NCBI RefSeq assembly: GCF_050433385.1
Contig: NZ_JBNPXI010000007.1
Span: 1-64,000, forward strand
Source: Brassicibacter mesophilus
GTDB taxonomy: Bacteria > Bacillota > Clostridia > Tissierellales > Proteiniboraceae
Reading direction: 5' to 3'
DNA: 64,000 nt
Positions 26,167 through 35,917 of the stretch are shown in pieces. Position 1 is the first letter of the stretch, and every line of letters begins with the position of its first letter. The notes beneath the pieces are model-generated. The model saw only the letters and a program-made list of their open reading frames with translations, made no database searches and was not told the origin of the DNA. The position numbers were made by a program, and so were the translations under genes.

Positions 26167-28476
26167 CTATCTCTTCTGAAGTAGTTCAGTTAATACTTTT
26201 TCTGGAGTTGCTGGAAGATCTCTTATTCTTACTCCACATGCATTGTATATTGCATCTGTTATCGCAGGTGCTATAGTATTTATTACAACCTCTCCTATTG
26301 ATTTTGCGCCATAAGGTCCAGTTTCGTCATAACCATCAGCAAGCTCTACTATTATGTTTCCTATATCTCTTCTTGTAGGTATCTTGTATTCCATGAATGT
26401 ATCGTTTATAAGTCTTCCTTCAGGAGTATATTTTGCTTCTTCATATAGTGCCATACCTATCCCCTGTACTATTCCACCTTCTACTTGTATTTTCGAAAGC
26501 TTTGGATTTATAGGTGTTCCGCAATCTACTACTCCTACATAATTGATTACATCTACCTTTCCAGTTTCCAAATCTACCTCTACCTCAGCAAAGCCTGCCA
26601 TATATGGAGGAGCTGTCTTTTTGGGAACAAATGAACCACTTGCAACTAGTTGAGTATGAATCATATTATAGGTTATCTTTTTTGAAAAATCGTTTAGACT
26701 GATGCTCTCTTTATTATCATTTCTCGTAATATTACTTCCATCAAACACTATATTATTTTCATCAGTATTAAAATATTCGGCTCCATATTTTACAATTAAG
26801 CTCTTCATATTTTTTGCAGCATCTATTACTGCATTACCAGTTGTATAAGTTGTACTTGATGCATATGCTCCACTGTCATATGGAGTTATGTCTGTATCTG
26901 AAGAATATACGATAATTCGACTGACATCAACTCCCAATGTTTCAGCAGCTATCTGTGCTAGTATAGTGTCACTTCCTGTACCTATATCTGTAGCTCCTAT
27001 TAACAGATTGAAGAAGCCATCTGCATTAAGCTTTAATACAGCTGATGCCATATCTATTTTAGGAAGACCAGATCCCTGCTGTGCAATAGCCATACCTACT
27101 CCTCTGACCTTTGTGTCACTAATCTTTATGTTAGGATAATTTTCATCCCACTCAATTAGTTCTTTTCCTCTAGATACACAGTATTCAAGCATACAGCTGT
27201 CCATATGCATCGGGGCGTCTCCCCAATCCTTTGTAGTCATGTTCAGCAGCTTCGTAGTTTCACCCTTTTTAATCATATTCATTTCTCTGATTTTTACTGG
27301 ATCAATTTTGAGCTCACCTGCAAGCTCGTTTAATGCTGATTCAACAGCAAATATTCCTTGAGTAACTCCAAATCCTCTTAATGCTCCTCCAGGAACATGA
27401 TTTGTATATAAAGCAGTTCCATTAAATCTTACCGCATCTACCTTATTGTATAATGTTAAAACTTTTTTACCTGCTGCTCCAATAGTTGTGTGTGAATGTT
27501 CTCCATATGCCCCTGTGTCTGATATACCTTGCAAATCTATTGCTTTAATCTTTCCGTCCTTATTAGCTCCAATAGTTACATCAAATTTCATTGCATGTCT
27601 TGATGTAGTTCCTCTAAATACTTCCCTTCTTGTATATATGATTTTAGCAGGCTTTCCAGTTTTCCACGTTACTAAAGCTGGATAAAACTCAGACTGCACT
27701 GTCTGCTTTGCTCCAAATCCCCCACCTACTCTTGGCTTTATAACCCTTATCATACTTTCAGGTATATCTAGTGCCGTAGCAAGTATTCTCCTTATATGGA
27801 ATGGAATCTGTGTAGATGATACTACAACTAACCTACCATGCATATCCATATAGGTATATGTTCTTTGTGTTTCGGCCATAGCCTGTGCTTGAGCTTGTGA
27901 TCTGTATGTCCTTTTTATTACTACATCACAGTCCTTTAAAATCTCGTCTGCATTTCCAAGCTCTAGACCTACCTTACATGCAATATTTTTTTCTCTATCA
28001 AATCCCACATTTATGTTTGTAAATATGTCTTCTTCAGGATGAACAATAGTGCTATGTCCTTCAGCCTTTTCATAGTCTAGTACAGGTTCTAGCACCTCAT
28101 ACTCAACCTTTATAAGCTTCATTGCCTTTACCGCTGTTTTTTCATCAACAGCAGCCACTATAGCTACATCATCACCTACATGTCTTACATGTTCATCTAA
28201 TAAAAACTTGTCATATGCAGATAGTTCCGGATAGCATTGCCCTGCTCTTGTAAACGGCTTTCTAGTTATGTTTTTATGTGTAAATATGCACTCTACCCCC
28301 GGAACTTTTTCAGCTATAGACGTATCTATTTTCTTTATTCGAGCAAAAGCATGAGGACTTCTTAATACCTTTACAATGAGTGAGTCTCTTGATGCTAAGT
28401 CGTCGGTATAAACGGGCTTGCCCTTTATCAGACCCATACCGTCGATCTTTGAAATAGAGCTATTTACTGCCTTCAT
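26167..28476 (-). CDS. xdhA: Xanthine dehydrogenase-type molybdenum-binding subunit
   Basis: A 769-residue molybdopterin-binding subunit of the xanthine oxidase family. It contains KPVYTDDL at the N-terminus, the cofactor-contact block VIKPRVGGGFGAKQ near 250, GGALRGFGVTQ near 355, and the catalytic-base region GPYGAKSIGE near the C-terminus, where a Glu acts on the substrate. It hydroxylates a purine or related heterocycle using the Mo cofactor. The FeS gene upstream overlaps it by 17 bp, as do the FeS and FAD genes, so the complex is translated as a unit. Purine specificity is inferred from the NCS2 permease gene. Confidence 0.9.
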   Translation of the reverse strand: MKAVNSSISKIDGMGLIKGKPVYTDDLASRDSLIVKVLRSPHAFARIKKIDTSIAEKVPGVECIFTHKNITRKPFTRAGQCYPELSAYDKFLLDEHVRHVGDDVAIVAAVDEKTAVKAMKLIKVEYEVLEPVLDYEKAEGHSTIVHPEEDIFTNINVGFDREKNIACKVGLELGNADEILKDCDVVIKRTYRSQAQAQAMAETQRTYTYMDMHGRLVVVSSTQIPFHIRRILATALDIPESMIRVIKPRVGGGFGAKQTVQSEFYPALVTWKTGKPAKIIYTRREVFRGTTSRHAMKFDVTIGANKDGKIKAIDLQGISDTGAYGEHSHTTIGAAGKKVLTLYNKVDAVRFNGTALYTNHVPGGALRGFGVTQGIFAVESALNELAGELKIDPVKIREMNMIKKGETTKLLNMTTKDWGDAPMHMDSCMLEYCVSRGKELIEWDENYPNIKISDTKVRGVGMAIAQQGSGLPKIDMASAVLKLNADGFFNLLIGATDIGTGSDTILAQIAAETLGVDVSRIIVYSSDTDITPYDSGAYASSTTYTTGNAVIDAAKNMKSLIVKYGAEYFNTDENNIVFDGSNITRNDNKESISLNDFSKKITYNMIHTQLVASGSFVPKKTAPPYMAGFAEVEVDLETGKVDVINYVGVVDCGTPINPKLSKIQVEGGIVQGIGMALYEEAKYTPEGRLINDTFMEYKIPTRRDIGNIIVELADGYDETGPYGAKSIGEVVINTIAPAITDAIYNACGVRIRDLPATPEKVLTELLQKR

Positions 28477-28927
28477 TTTTTCTCGCCTCCAAATACTTCT
28501 TTATTGCTCTTAGCTGTCCTTCATACCCTGTACACCTACAAAGATTTCCACTTAAATAGTGTAATATCTCTTCATCAGAAGGATCTTTAATACATTTTTC
28601 AAGATAAAGAATACTCATGATAGTTCCTGTACTGCAATATCCACATTGATCAACACCTTCATCTACTAGGTATCTACCTACTCTTTCAGCCTCTTTCTGA
28701 ACTCCTTCTATAGTAGTTATTTCATGTCCATCTGCTTTAGCTGCTAACATTACACACGACAGCACTGCCTTTCCATCCATATGAACAGTACACATACCAC
28801 ATGTACCTGTATCACAGCCTTGTCTTAAAGACATATAGCCATTTTTTCTTAACACATCTATAAGATACTCATCAGGTGATACATTAAGTGATTTATTTAT
28901 TCCATTTATCTTAATATTAATTATCAT
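28460..28927 (-). CDS. xdhC: Xanthine dehydrogenase iron-sulfur subunit
   Basis: A 155-residue two-[2Fe-2S] protein. The plant-type ferredoxin cluster binds through GCDTGTCGMCTV and a later Cys (VLSC). The second cluster in the helical domain uses QCGYCSTG and LCRCTGY. It passes electrons from the Mo centre to FAD. The ATG at 28925-28927 lies inside the end of the FAD-subunit gene; a TTG six bases earlier is an alternative start with short spacing. Length and motif order are standard. Confidence 0.92.
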   Translation of the reverse strand: MIINIKINGINKSLNVSPDEYLIDVLRKNGYMSLRQGCDTGTCGMCTVHMDGKAVLSCVMLAAKADGHEITTIEGVQKEAERVGRYLVDEGVDQCGYCSTGTIMSILYLEKCIKDPSDEEILHYLSGNLCRCTGYEGQLRAIKKYLEARKNEGSK

Positions 28928-29720
28928 GTTCAATAACCTCCTTCAAGGCCCTTTTAAACAAGACTTTGGATATTTGTCTTCTATATTCTCTGCTGCCCCT
29001 TGTATTTGAGCCAAATAATATTTCTTCTGCCAATATCTCACTAGCTTTATTTATGTGTTCATCAGATACTCCATTGTTATTTAAATATTCCATAGTCTTA
29101 TATGCTAAGATAGCTCTATTTGGTCTCGCTCCCATTGATACTCGGATTTGGCCATCGAGATTTGATAAAGCTAGATTAAGCATTGCATAGTCACCTTTAG
29201 AATTTCTCATTGTTTTAAATGTCGCTTTTCGTGAGTTTTTCTCAATGATTATGCACTCTAATATGTCTCTTTCTTTGCTTCCAGCAGCTAAGAATTCTTC
29301 TAGACTAATGATTCCTTGCTTATAAAGCTTAACCTTTGTGTCTAAAGCTAATAGCCCAGTAATAAAGTCTGAAAATCCATATCTAGAGTAAACGGTTCCT
29401 CCTACTGTTACTATGTTTCTTAGCTGAACTCCAACTATTTCTTTTACCGATGAAGCTAAAACATCACTAAAATATTTTTTTAGTACTTCCGATCTTTCAA
29501 TATCTCCAAAGGTTGCCATAGCGCCAATTTCAATAGTATTATCCGTTTCTTTTATATAATCAAGATTTGCTTTTGATAAATCAATAGCAACTTGTATGTT
29601 TTTAGAGCCCATCCTTATAAATGCTCCACCACCAAACAAAGTAGTATTCTTTTTAGAGACTAAATACTCATATGCTTCTTGTATATTCTGTGGAACAACA
29701 TATTCCTTGATAGTAATCAA
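28917..29720 (-). CDS. xdhB: Xanthine dehydrogenase FAD-binding subunit
   Basis: A 267-residue FAD-binding protein of the xanthine dehydrogenase/CO dehydrogenase medium-subunit family. FAD-contact motifs FGGGAFIRMG (about 33-42) and VGVQLRNIVTVGGTVYSR (about 100-117) are clear. It hands electrons to NAD or another acceptor. The best start is TTG at 29718-29720, eight bases after AAGGAG; the GTG nine bases earlier is too close to that site. First of three overlapping subunit genes, 94 bp after the purine permease. Confidence 0.88.
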   Translation of the reverse strand: MITIKEYVVPQNIQEAYEYLVSKKNTTLFGGGAFIRMGSKNIQVAIDLSKANLDYIKETDNTIEIGAMATFGDIERSEVLKKYFSDVLASSVKEIVGVQLRNIVTVGGTVYSRYGFSDFITGLLALDTKVKLYKQGIISLEEFLAAGSKERDILECIIIEKNSRKATFKTMRNSKGDYAMLNLALSNLDGQIRVSMGARPNRAILAYKTMEYLNNNGVSDEHINKASEILAEEILFGSNTRGSREYRRQISKVLFKRALKEVIEHDN

Positions 29721-29813
29721 AATCCTCACTCCTTTTAATATCTATATAAAGATTCCTCCCTAGCCAATATGACTAGGGAAGAAATTAGTGTTTTATGGGG
29801 TTTATTCTGATGC

Positions 29814-31130
29814 TTAAGCAGCATTGCTTTCTAATTTATTTTTTTCTTCTGGAAAAACAATATTAAATATTAATGCTAATATTCCTGCTGCAACAACTGA
29901 ATCACTAAAGAAATGCTTAAGTATTGCAGGCATGTATTCCATAGATGCAGGTACTGCACTAAATCCTAATCCTAATCCTAATGATATTGCTAATATTGAT
30001 CCATTTCTTGAATCTAGCCCAGCCTTGCTTACCATCTTAATACCACTTACAGTAATCATTGAAAACACTACTGTTACAGCTCCTCCTAAAACACTGGATG
30101 GCATAGCTGCACATATAGCACCAAACTTAGGTATTATCCCAGCTAGTATTAAGAATATTGCACCAGTAGCTACGCAGAATCTATTCATAACTTTTGTCAT
30201 TGCAACAATACCAGCATTCTGTCCATACGCTGTATTAGGCAGTACATTAAATAGTGCTGCAAATAAACTTCCTACTCCATCAGCCATAACGGCTCCAGCC
30301 ATTTCATTTTCATTAGCTTCTCTATTTAATCCACTTAGCGTAATCCCTGAGATATTTCCTAATGTCTCTAATCCAACTACTAAATAAACTGCAGCAAATT
30401 TTAAAATAGCATCTAAATGAAACTCTATACCATATTTTAGTGGTGTAGGGATACTAAACCAGCTTGCTGCTGCTACACCTGAAAAATCTATTTTACCTAG
30501 TGGTATTGCTACTAGATATCCTATTACAAGAGCTATAAGAATTGAAGCTACGTTGAATATTCCTTTACCAAAACGTTGTAATAAAATAATTATAAATAGC
30601 ACTAAAAATCCTAAGAAAAGATTCTGTGGAGAACCATAGTCTTTTGCTCCTACTCCACCTGCAAAATAGTTAACTCCTACAGGTAGTAATGATAATCCTA
30701 TCGCTATTAAAACTGTACCTGTTACAATCGGTGGAAAGAATTTGCGAAGTGGTTTAATAAAAAATCCCATCATAATTTCTGCAAAACTTCCTATTAGAGA
30801 ACCACCTAAGATACCTGGCAATCCATATGTTTGTCCTACCGCAATAGCTGTTGGAACAAATGCGAAGCTAGTACCCATCACTAGAGGAAGCTTTGCACCA
30901 ACTCTTCCTACAGGATATAATTGTACTAATGTTACAAGACCAGCTACAATCATTCCACACTGTATTAAAAATACTTTATCCGCTGATGGAAGTCCTAGAA
31001 CGTTTGCTATGATTATTATAGGTGCAATGTTCCCAGTAAACATTGCTAAAACATGCTGTAAGCCTAAAGGTATAGCTAAACTTAATTCTGGCTTTCCATC
31101 CAATTCATATATAGAAGCTTTATTACTCAT
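29814..31130 (-). CDS. NCS2 family purine (xanthine/uracil) permease
   Basis: A 438-residue carrier of the nucleobase:cation symporter-2 family. The family signature is seen as VGLETLGNISGITLSGLNREA and the earlier QHVLAMFTGNIAPIII. Fourteen helices are expected. It should import xanthine, hypoxanthine or urate for the dehydrogenase encoded downstream. The ATG at 31128-31130, seven bases after GGAGGGG, is preferred to an upstream in-frame ATG. A long structured leader with an intrinsic terminator precedes it, indicating control by attenuation. Confidence 0.9.
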   Translation of the reverse strand: MSNKASIYELDGKPELSLAIPLGLQHVLAMFTGNIAPIIIIANVLGLPSADKVFLIQCGMIVAGLVTLVQLYPVGRVGAKLPLVMGTSFAFVPTAIAVGQTYGLPGILGGSLIGSFAEIMMGFFIKPLRKFFPPIVTGTVLIAIGLSLLPVGVNYFAGGVGAKDYGSPQNLFLGFLVLFIIILLQRFGKGIFNVASILIALVIGYLVAIPLGKIDFSGVAAASWFSIPTPLKYGIEFHLDAILKFAAVYLVVGLETLGNISGITLSGLNREANENEMAGAVMADGVGSLFAALFNVLPNTAYGQNAGIVAMTKVMNRFCVATGAIFLILAGIIPKFGAICAAMPSSVLGGAVTVVFSMITVSGIKMVSKAGLDSRNGSILAISLGLGLGFSAVPASMEYMPAILKHFFSDSVVAAGILALIFNIVFPEEKNKLESNAA

Positions 31131-31262
31131 AAAATAACCCCTCCTGTTTATAATTTCGCACATTTATACTTTTGCAAACGCTGTCATCGTTGATATATCT
31201 ACTATCCCCCCTAATCCTAATTAGATTTACTGTATTTTATTTTTTAATAAACTAATGAAAAC

Positions 31263-31470
31263 AAAAAAGGTCAGCACAAAAGAACTATTAATTCTTTAGC
31301 GCTGACCTATTAAAGCCTCACATAAATGCTATCTTTAACACTTGTCAACCATATAAAATTATTTAACCGTTTTAAGCTTCTCACTGAACAGGCTTACATC
31401 TTCAATGTATCCATATCAGCTTATCCAATAAGCTTGAAAACGTTTTTATTGATAATATTATAACATACCA
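31263..31470 (-). promoter_or_regulatory. Structured leader with attenuator terminator upstream of the NCS2-xdh operon
   Basis: Read on the minus strand, the leader carries a 7-bp hairpin (AGCTTAT/ATAAGCT, 31434-31418), further small stems (for example TTAAAG/CTTTAA), then a terminator: AGGTCAGC (31308-31301) pairs with GCTGACCT (31275-31268), with an inner AAAGAA/TTCTTT stem and a run of six T. The terminator lies 130 bp before the permease ATG. It could be a riboswitch, but it does not match the purine aptamer (no GGATATGG or GTTTCTACC). Alternatively the hairpin ends the response-regulator transcript. The rest of 31131-31499 is AT-rich. Confidence 0.5.
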
Positions 31471-31499
31471 ATCTATTAAATGCAAGTTGCAAATATGCA

Positions 31500-32282
31500 T
31501 TATGCAAATGAAAGTTTTAGACTATCTGTATTGGTTATAGAGTCACATTCTGCTTCTACTAAGTTTACTCTACTGTCAATAATACTCATGATTGCTTGCT
31601 CAAGTACATCACGGTTTTCCATATAAAACATCCTTCTGTTATAGTCAACTAGACTATTATTTCTGTTATTTGATATAAGGTTCATCTCTAATAATGTCAA
31701 TACTCCTTCGGCCTTTACATCAATATAATTACCTTGAATAAACACTTGTACATTTCTGGGACCTTTTCCTGTGTAATTTTTTATAAAAGATGCTATTTCA
31801 CCTCTTATTTTTTGCTCCAATTCTTGCTTTTTTTCTTTATCTATTAGTAATGAGTTATTTATTATAGTATTCTTTAACTTATCTTTTAATATATTTGGAG
31901 CTATTGCCTCCATAGTAGATACGAGCTGTTCTGTATCTACTGGCTTTACTACGTATTTTACAATACCTATATCAACAGCATTCAAAATTGTTTCACTGTC
32001 TGAAAGTGCTGAGACGATTATTATTGCACCCTCATATTCAATATCTCTTGCAGACCTTATCATTTCAAGTCCATCCATATTTGGCATTTTAAGATCAGTA
32101 ATAACTAAATCAGGATTATATTGTTTAATTATTTCTAGCCCCTCTAATCCATTTTTACCAACATACAGTTTTCCAACTCTCCTTTTCAGGAATCTTGATA
32201 GCTCATTTCGAGCAAAATCTTCATCCTCTACAAAAAGTACTTTTAAGTTGCTTATAAGTCCTGAAGTATTTGAAAGTTTCAA
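31500..32282 (-). CDS. Response regulator with MpsC/DUF2294-type output domain
   Basis: A 260-residue protein. Residues 12-125 form a receiver domain (acidic pair E19/D20, phosphorylation site D63 in VITDLKMPNMDG, lysine in YVVKPVD). Residues 145-245 look like the MpsC/DUF2294 domain (FIKNYTGKGPRNVQVFIQGNY, VLTLLEMNLI), a module linked to a sodium-translocating or membrane-potential system. There is no DNA-binding domain, so the output is probably protein-protein. The stop of the kinase gene lies only 6 bp upstream, which marks the pair as a two-component system. Confidence 0.8.
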   Translation of the reverse strand: MKLSNTSGLISNLKVLFVEDEDFARNELSRFLKRRVGKLYVGKNGLEGLEIIKQYNPDLVITDLKMPNMDGLEMIRSARDIEYEGAIIIVSALSDSETILNAVDIGIVKYVVKPVDTEQLVSTMEAIAPNILKDKLKNTIINNSLLIDKEKKQELEQKIRGEIASFIKNYTGKGPRNVQVFIQGNYIDVKAEGVLTLLEMNLISNNRNNSLVDYNRRMFYMENRDVLEQAIMSIIDSRVNLVEAECDSITNTDSLKLSFA

Positions 32283-32288
32283 ATGATA

Positions 32289-34820
32289 TCACTCCTTATC
32301 TTTAGGAATAGCTACCTTCATACAAATTCCATCTAGTGTGTTTTCCCACTGAATTTTGCCATCCATATTATTTTCTATGATAATCTTTGTAATATAAAGT
32401 CCTAATCCAGTTCCTTTCGATCCTTGTTTAGTTGTGAAGTAAACGTCAAATATCTTGTCTGCTATATCGCTGCTTATCCCACCGCCATTGTCACTTATTT
32501 CAACAATTGCCATATCTTTTTCTTCATGTATAGATATTCTTATTTCTTTATCTTCTGTGCTTGAAACTGATAAAGCGTCAATAGAGTTATTTATAATATT
32601 AAAAATAGCTTGTGAATATTGATTAGCATAACCATATGCCTCTATGTTTTTTATATCTTCAAACTTAACCTTTATGTCATTAAATCTAAGGTTTTCTTCT
32701 ACTAACTCTAATAATATTTTAATATTATCATATATAGAGAATTTTTCTTTTTTATTATTTGGACTTGAAAAGTATCTAAAATCGTCTATGGTTTCAGACA
32801 TTTTTAATATTAATCGCCTTGATTTTTCTACAGATGAGTGAAGATATTCGTTATCTAGCTCATTATATATATATGCATCTTCTATATTCGATAGTATTAA
32901 GCCTAAACTATTAAGCGGTTGCCTCCATTGGTGAGCTATATTTGCTATCATTTCTCCCATAGCTGCTAGTCTAGCTTGATATATAAGAAGTGCCTCTTTT
33001 CTCTTATTCTCATCTAATTCCTTCTTAAACATTCGCTCTAACTCAAGGTTTATTTTCTCAAGCTTTAATGATAACCTGCTTCTTTCATTATCACTATTGT
33101 ATGCATCATTAAAATCGTTATCTTTTATAAGAAAGCTTCCTGCATTTTCATTATCAGATATTTGAGATGCCACTTCTTTTATTATATTTCTAAACCTCTT
33201 CTCACTTCTCTTAACGGTTTCTTCTTCTATTTTTCTATTTGTAATATCTACTACCATACCAAGGTTTACTTTTCTTTCACTATCTTGATCATATATAGAG
33301 GTCATAAACAGCTTACCCCAAAAGATACTTCCATCTCTTCTCTTGTATTTTCTTTCTATCTCATAATTATTTATTTTTCCACTATTAAAATCTCCAATCT
33401 TTTTAATTATATTTTTATCACTATCATCATCTATAAATTCTCTGATATCTTTACCTAGTATTTCTTTCTCTGAGTATCCTGTCATACTAAGCCACTTTTC
33501 ATTTGCCTGTAATATTATCCCCTCTTTACTTGTAATAGTTATACCTAATATAGCACTACTAAATATAGCTTCATATCTCTGCTTACTTTTAATTATCCTA
33601 TTCTCAGCACGTTTTCTTTCTGATACTTCATTCTTAAGCATAGAGTTTTTATTAGCTAGGTGAAACATAAAAATTATTATAGACGCAATAAAGCTAATAA
33701 TGAGAAATAAAATTATTCCTTTCTCTATTTTTTTATACTTCTCAGTAGTTATCTTTTGATAATCAAATACAAAATCTTCTAAATTAATTTGTCCCTTTAC
33801 TAGATTGAGCTTTGTTAGCATTTCATGCATTTTTTGCCATCTATATGGGTTTACATTTCCCATTTCAACTATCGGATATAGTGTTAGCTGTGATATCTTA
33901 CTAGCTTGATACTTATTGTATTCAATAAAATCTTTATGAGGAATACCTTTAACTTTATATTCGTTTGCAATTCTCTCAGCAACTTCTTCAGGATGATCAT
34001 GTGCGTATTCCCATCCTTTCATACTTGCTTTTCTAAACTTTTCAACAAGTTCAGGATCTTCATAGGCCAATTTCTTTGAGGTAAAAAGCGAGTCTCCATA
34101 AAAGTCTATCCCATAATCTATAGGCTTAATCACTTTCAGATTAATACCCTCTTTTTGCGCATAAAAATCTATTATAGCTCCCATATATCCAGGTATAACA
34201 TCATATTTATGTGTTTTAAAATCATTAACAGTAAATTCTTCCGTATCAATAATAAGAGGTAACTTATTCGGATTGATTCCTTCACTTATTAACATAGCTT
34301 GCAACTCTATATCAAGAAGATCATTTTGTCTTCTTGCAACCTTTAATTTTGTTAAATCTACTATGGATCTATATGAAGCATCTTCTCTCATATAATACTC
34401 TATTGGACTTCTTTGAAATACTGAAGCAACAACGCACAGCTCTGCTCCACGATCTTGAGAAAGCAATATATCCGATGAACCTATACCAAATTGAGCACGT
34501 CCTTCAGCTACTTCCTCTGTCGCATAAAGAACACCAATATTCTCAGTAAGTGCAGGTCTTATTTCAACATCTAGTCCCTCTTGTTCATAGTATCCCATCC
34601 ATTTTGCAGCATAGTATCCAGCGAACTGATACTGATGATGCCATCTAAGCTGTAATACTACTTTATCATTATCCTGTGCAAATGCCAAAGCTGGTATTAT
34701 ATTTATAATAAAAGCAATTATTGTAACTGTACATAGTATCTTAAAAAAACTACTCATCTTAATAAATTTCTTAAATGTTCGATTTCTTTCCCTTTTAAAA
34801 ACATTGTACAGTTTTATCAT
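32289..34820 (-). CDS. Sensor histidine kinase with THI5/NMT1-like periplasmic domain and PAS
   Basis: An 843-residue membrane kinase. After a signal anchor (about 27-48) comes a THI5/NMT1-like substrate-binding domain (LQLRWHHQYQFAGYYAAK, 57-350), a second helix (about 365-388), a PAS/PAC unit (400-530), a coiled coil, the phospho-accepting His near 630 in IAHQWRQPLNSLG, and an HATPase (NIINNSIDAL, DNGGGI, GTGLGLY). THI5-like domains bind pyrimidine precursors in other proteins, so a nucleobase-like ligand is plausible. AGGAGG eight bases before ATG. Coupled to the REC-MpsC gene. Confidence 0.85.
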   Translation of the reverse strand: MIKLYNVFKRERNRTFKKFIKMSSFFKILCTVTIIAFIINIIPALAFAQDNDKVVLQLRWHHQYQFAGYYAAKWMGYYEQEGLDVEIRPALTENIGVLYATEEVAEGRAQFGIGSSDILLSQDRGAELCVVASVFQRSPIEYYMREDASYRSIVDLTKLKVARRQNDLLDIELQAMLISEGINPNKLPLIIDTEEFTVNDFKTHKYDVIPGYMGAIIDFYAQKEGINLKVIKPIDYGIDFYGDSLFTSKKLAYEDPELVEKFRKASMKGWEYAHDHPEEVAERIANEYKVKGIPHKDFIEYNKYQASKISQLTLYPIVEMGNVNPYRWQKMHEMLTKLNLVKGQINLEDFVFDYQKITTEKYKKIEKGIILFLIISFIASIIIFMFHLANKNSMLKNEVSERKRAENRIIKSKQRYEAIFSSAILGITITSKEGIILQANEKWLSMTGYSEKEILGKDIREFIDDDSDKNIIKKIGDFNSGKINNYEIERKYKRRDGSIFWGKLFMTSIYDQDSERKVNLGMVVDITNRKIEEETVKRSEKRFRNIIKEVASQISDNENAGSFLIKDNDFNDAYNSDNERSRLSLKLEKINLELERMFKKELDENKRKEALLIYQARLAAMGEMIANIAHQWRQPLNSLGLILSNIEDAYIYNELDNEYLHSSVEKSRRLILKMSETIDDFRYFSSPNNKKEKFSIYDNIKILLELVEENLRFNDIKVKFEDIKNIEAYGYANQYSQAIFNIINNSIDALSVSSTEDKEIRISIHEEKDMAIVEISDNGGGISSDIADKIFDVYFTTKQGSKGTGLGLYITKIIIENNMDGKIQWENTLDGICMKVAIPKDKE

Positions 34821-34900
34821 TTATAGGACCTCCTAGAACTTCATCCTTTAATTCATTTTTAAAGCATATTATTTATTATACCATTTCATCTTAATTTATT

Positions 34901-34933
34901 ATAAAAAAATGGAGCTTTTTATAAAAGCTCCAT
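34901..34933 (-). terminator. Terminator of the 34970 lipoprotein gene
   Basis: An 11-bp stem (34909-34919 with 34923-34933) with a 3-base loop, then seven T on the minus strand (34902-34908). Confidence 0.85.
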
Positions 34934-34969
34934 CTTCTTATTACATATTAGTGTAACCAAAATCAATTG

Positions 34970-35665
34970 TTATTGAACAAAAGGTATAGAATCAGAATAC
35001 TGAACTACTTCGTTATTATATTTATTAAACATAATATCTTGTTCTTCAGTTCCTTCTTCGCAATTAAATTGATCTAGGCTTAAGATCTTCCAATCACCTT
35101 CCTGTGCTATCAGTACATATCTTCTATATATGTATGATGTTTGTTTACCTTCTTCTTTAGTTGGATCAACTACAGTAGCTTTTGTATAAACATATTTCCA
35201 GTTTCTACCTTCTTCTGTGAATACTTTTGACACTTCTATAGTAACTTGGTTTTTATTTTCTTCCTTAGCAGCTTTTCTTTGCTCGTCTGTATATGCTTTT
35301 GCTTCTTCTCCTGCTGCTACATAAGATAGTTTAAAGTGTTTGTCTGCATTGAATGTAGGAACTTCTCCTTCAAAGAACAAACTATTTACCTTGTCAATAT
35401 AGTTGTTATAAAGGATACCATAGTTTGAGAAGCTGTGGTCAAATATTTCTAACTTCTTAACTACACTTAAAGCTTTTTCATCAGCTTTAGAATCATTAAC
35501 TGGCTGTTGTTCCTCATTATCAGCTGAATCATTTGTATCTGCTACTGTTTGCTCAGTATTGTCATTCTCTGTTGTGTTTGAATTTACTGGCTCTTGATTA
35601 GTACAACCAACGAATACAAAGCTCATAGTTAATAAAATAACTAATATCAATCCTAATTTTTTCAT
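34970..35665 (-). CDS. Hypothetical lipoprotein
   Basis: A 231-residue lipoprotein: signal peptide with lipobox VGC (Cys21), then a low-complexity linker of Asn, Thr, Glu and Asp to about residue 65, then a compact mixed domain ending YSDSIPFVQ. I recognise no family; the body resembles nuclear-transport-factor-2-like folds only in a general way (Trp and Tyr-rich strands RNWKYVYTKATV). Monocistronic with its own terminator. Surface location is sure; function is not. Confidence 0.7.
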   Translation of the reverse strand: MKKLGLILVILLTMSFVFVGCTNQEPVNSNTTENDNTEQTVADTNDSADNEEQQPVNDSKADEKALSVVKKLEIFDHSFSNYGILYNNYIDKVNSLFFEGEVPTFNADKHFKLSYVAAGEEAKAYTDEQRKAAKEENKNQVTIEVSKVFTEEGRNWKYVYTKATVVDPTKEEGKQTSYIYRRYVLIAQEGDWKILSLDQFNCEEGTEEQDIMFNKYNNEVVQYSDSIPFVQ

Positions 35666-35917
35666 TGTATAACACCCCCATTATTTCTATAACTATTATT
35701 ATATATCTATTGGATTATTATTACAATCAATCGTTTTTTTAATATTTGTTAATAAATTAGCTTTTATTATTAATAATATTATTTCATTTTTGTAATATTT
35801 TATTTTTTAATTGTAAATCTTAATGTTGAATTTATTGATATATAATTTTCATAGTTTTAATATTATGTGTTGTTACACATACTAATACAATAAAACTGGA
35901 AAAGAAGGTATTAAATT

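Noticed and set aside
31263..31470. Purine riboswitch or PyrR attenuator
   Set aside because: The conserved purine aptamer blocks are missing. A TGTGAGGCT stretch matches part of the PyrR loop, but the upstream ARUCC half is absent.
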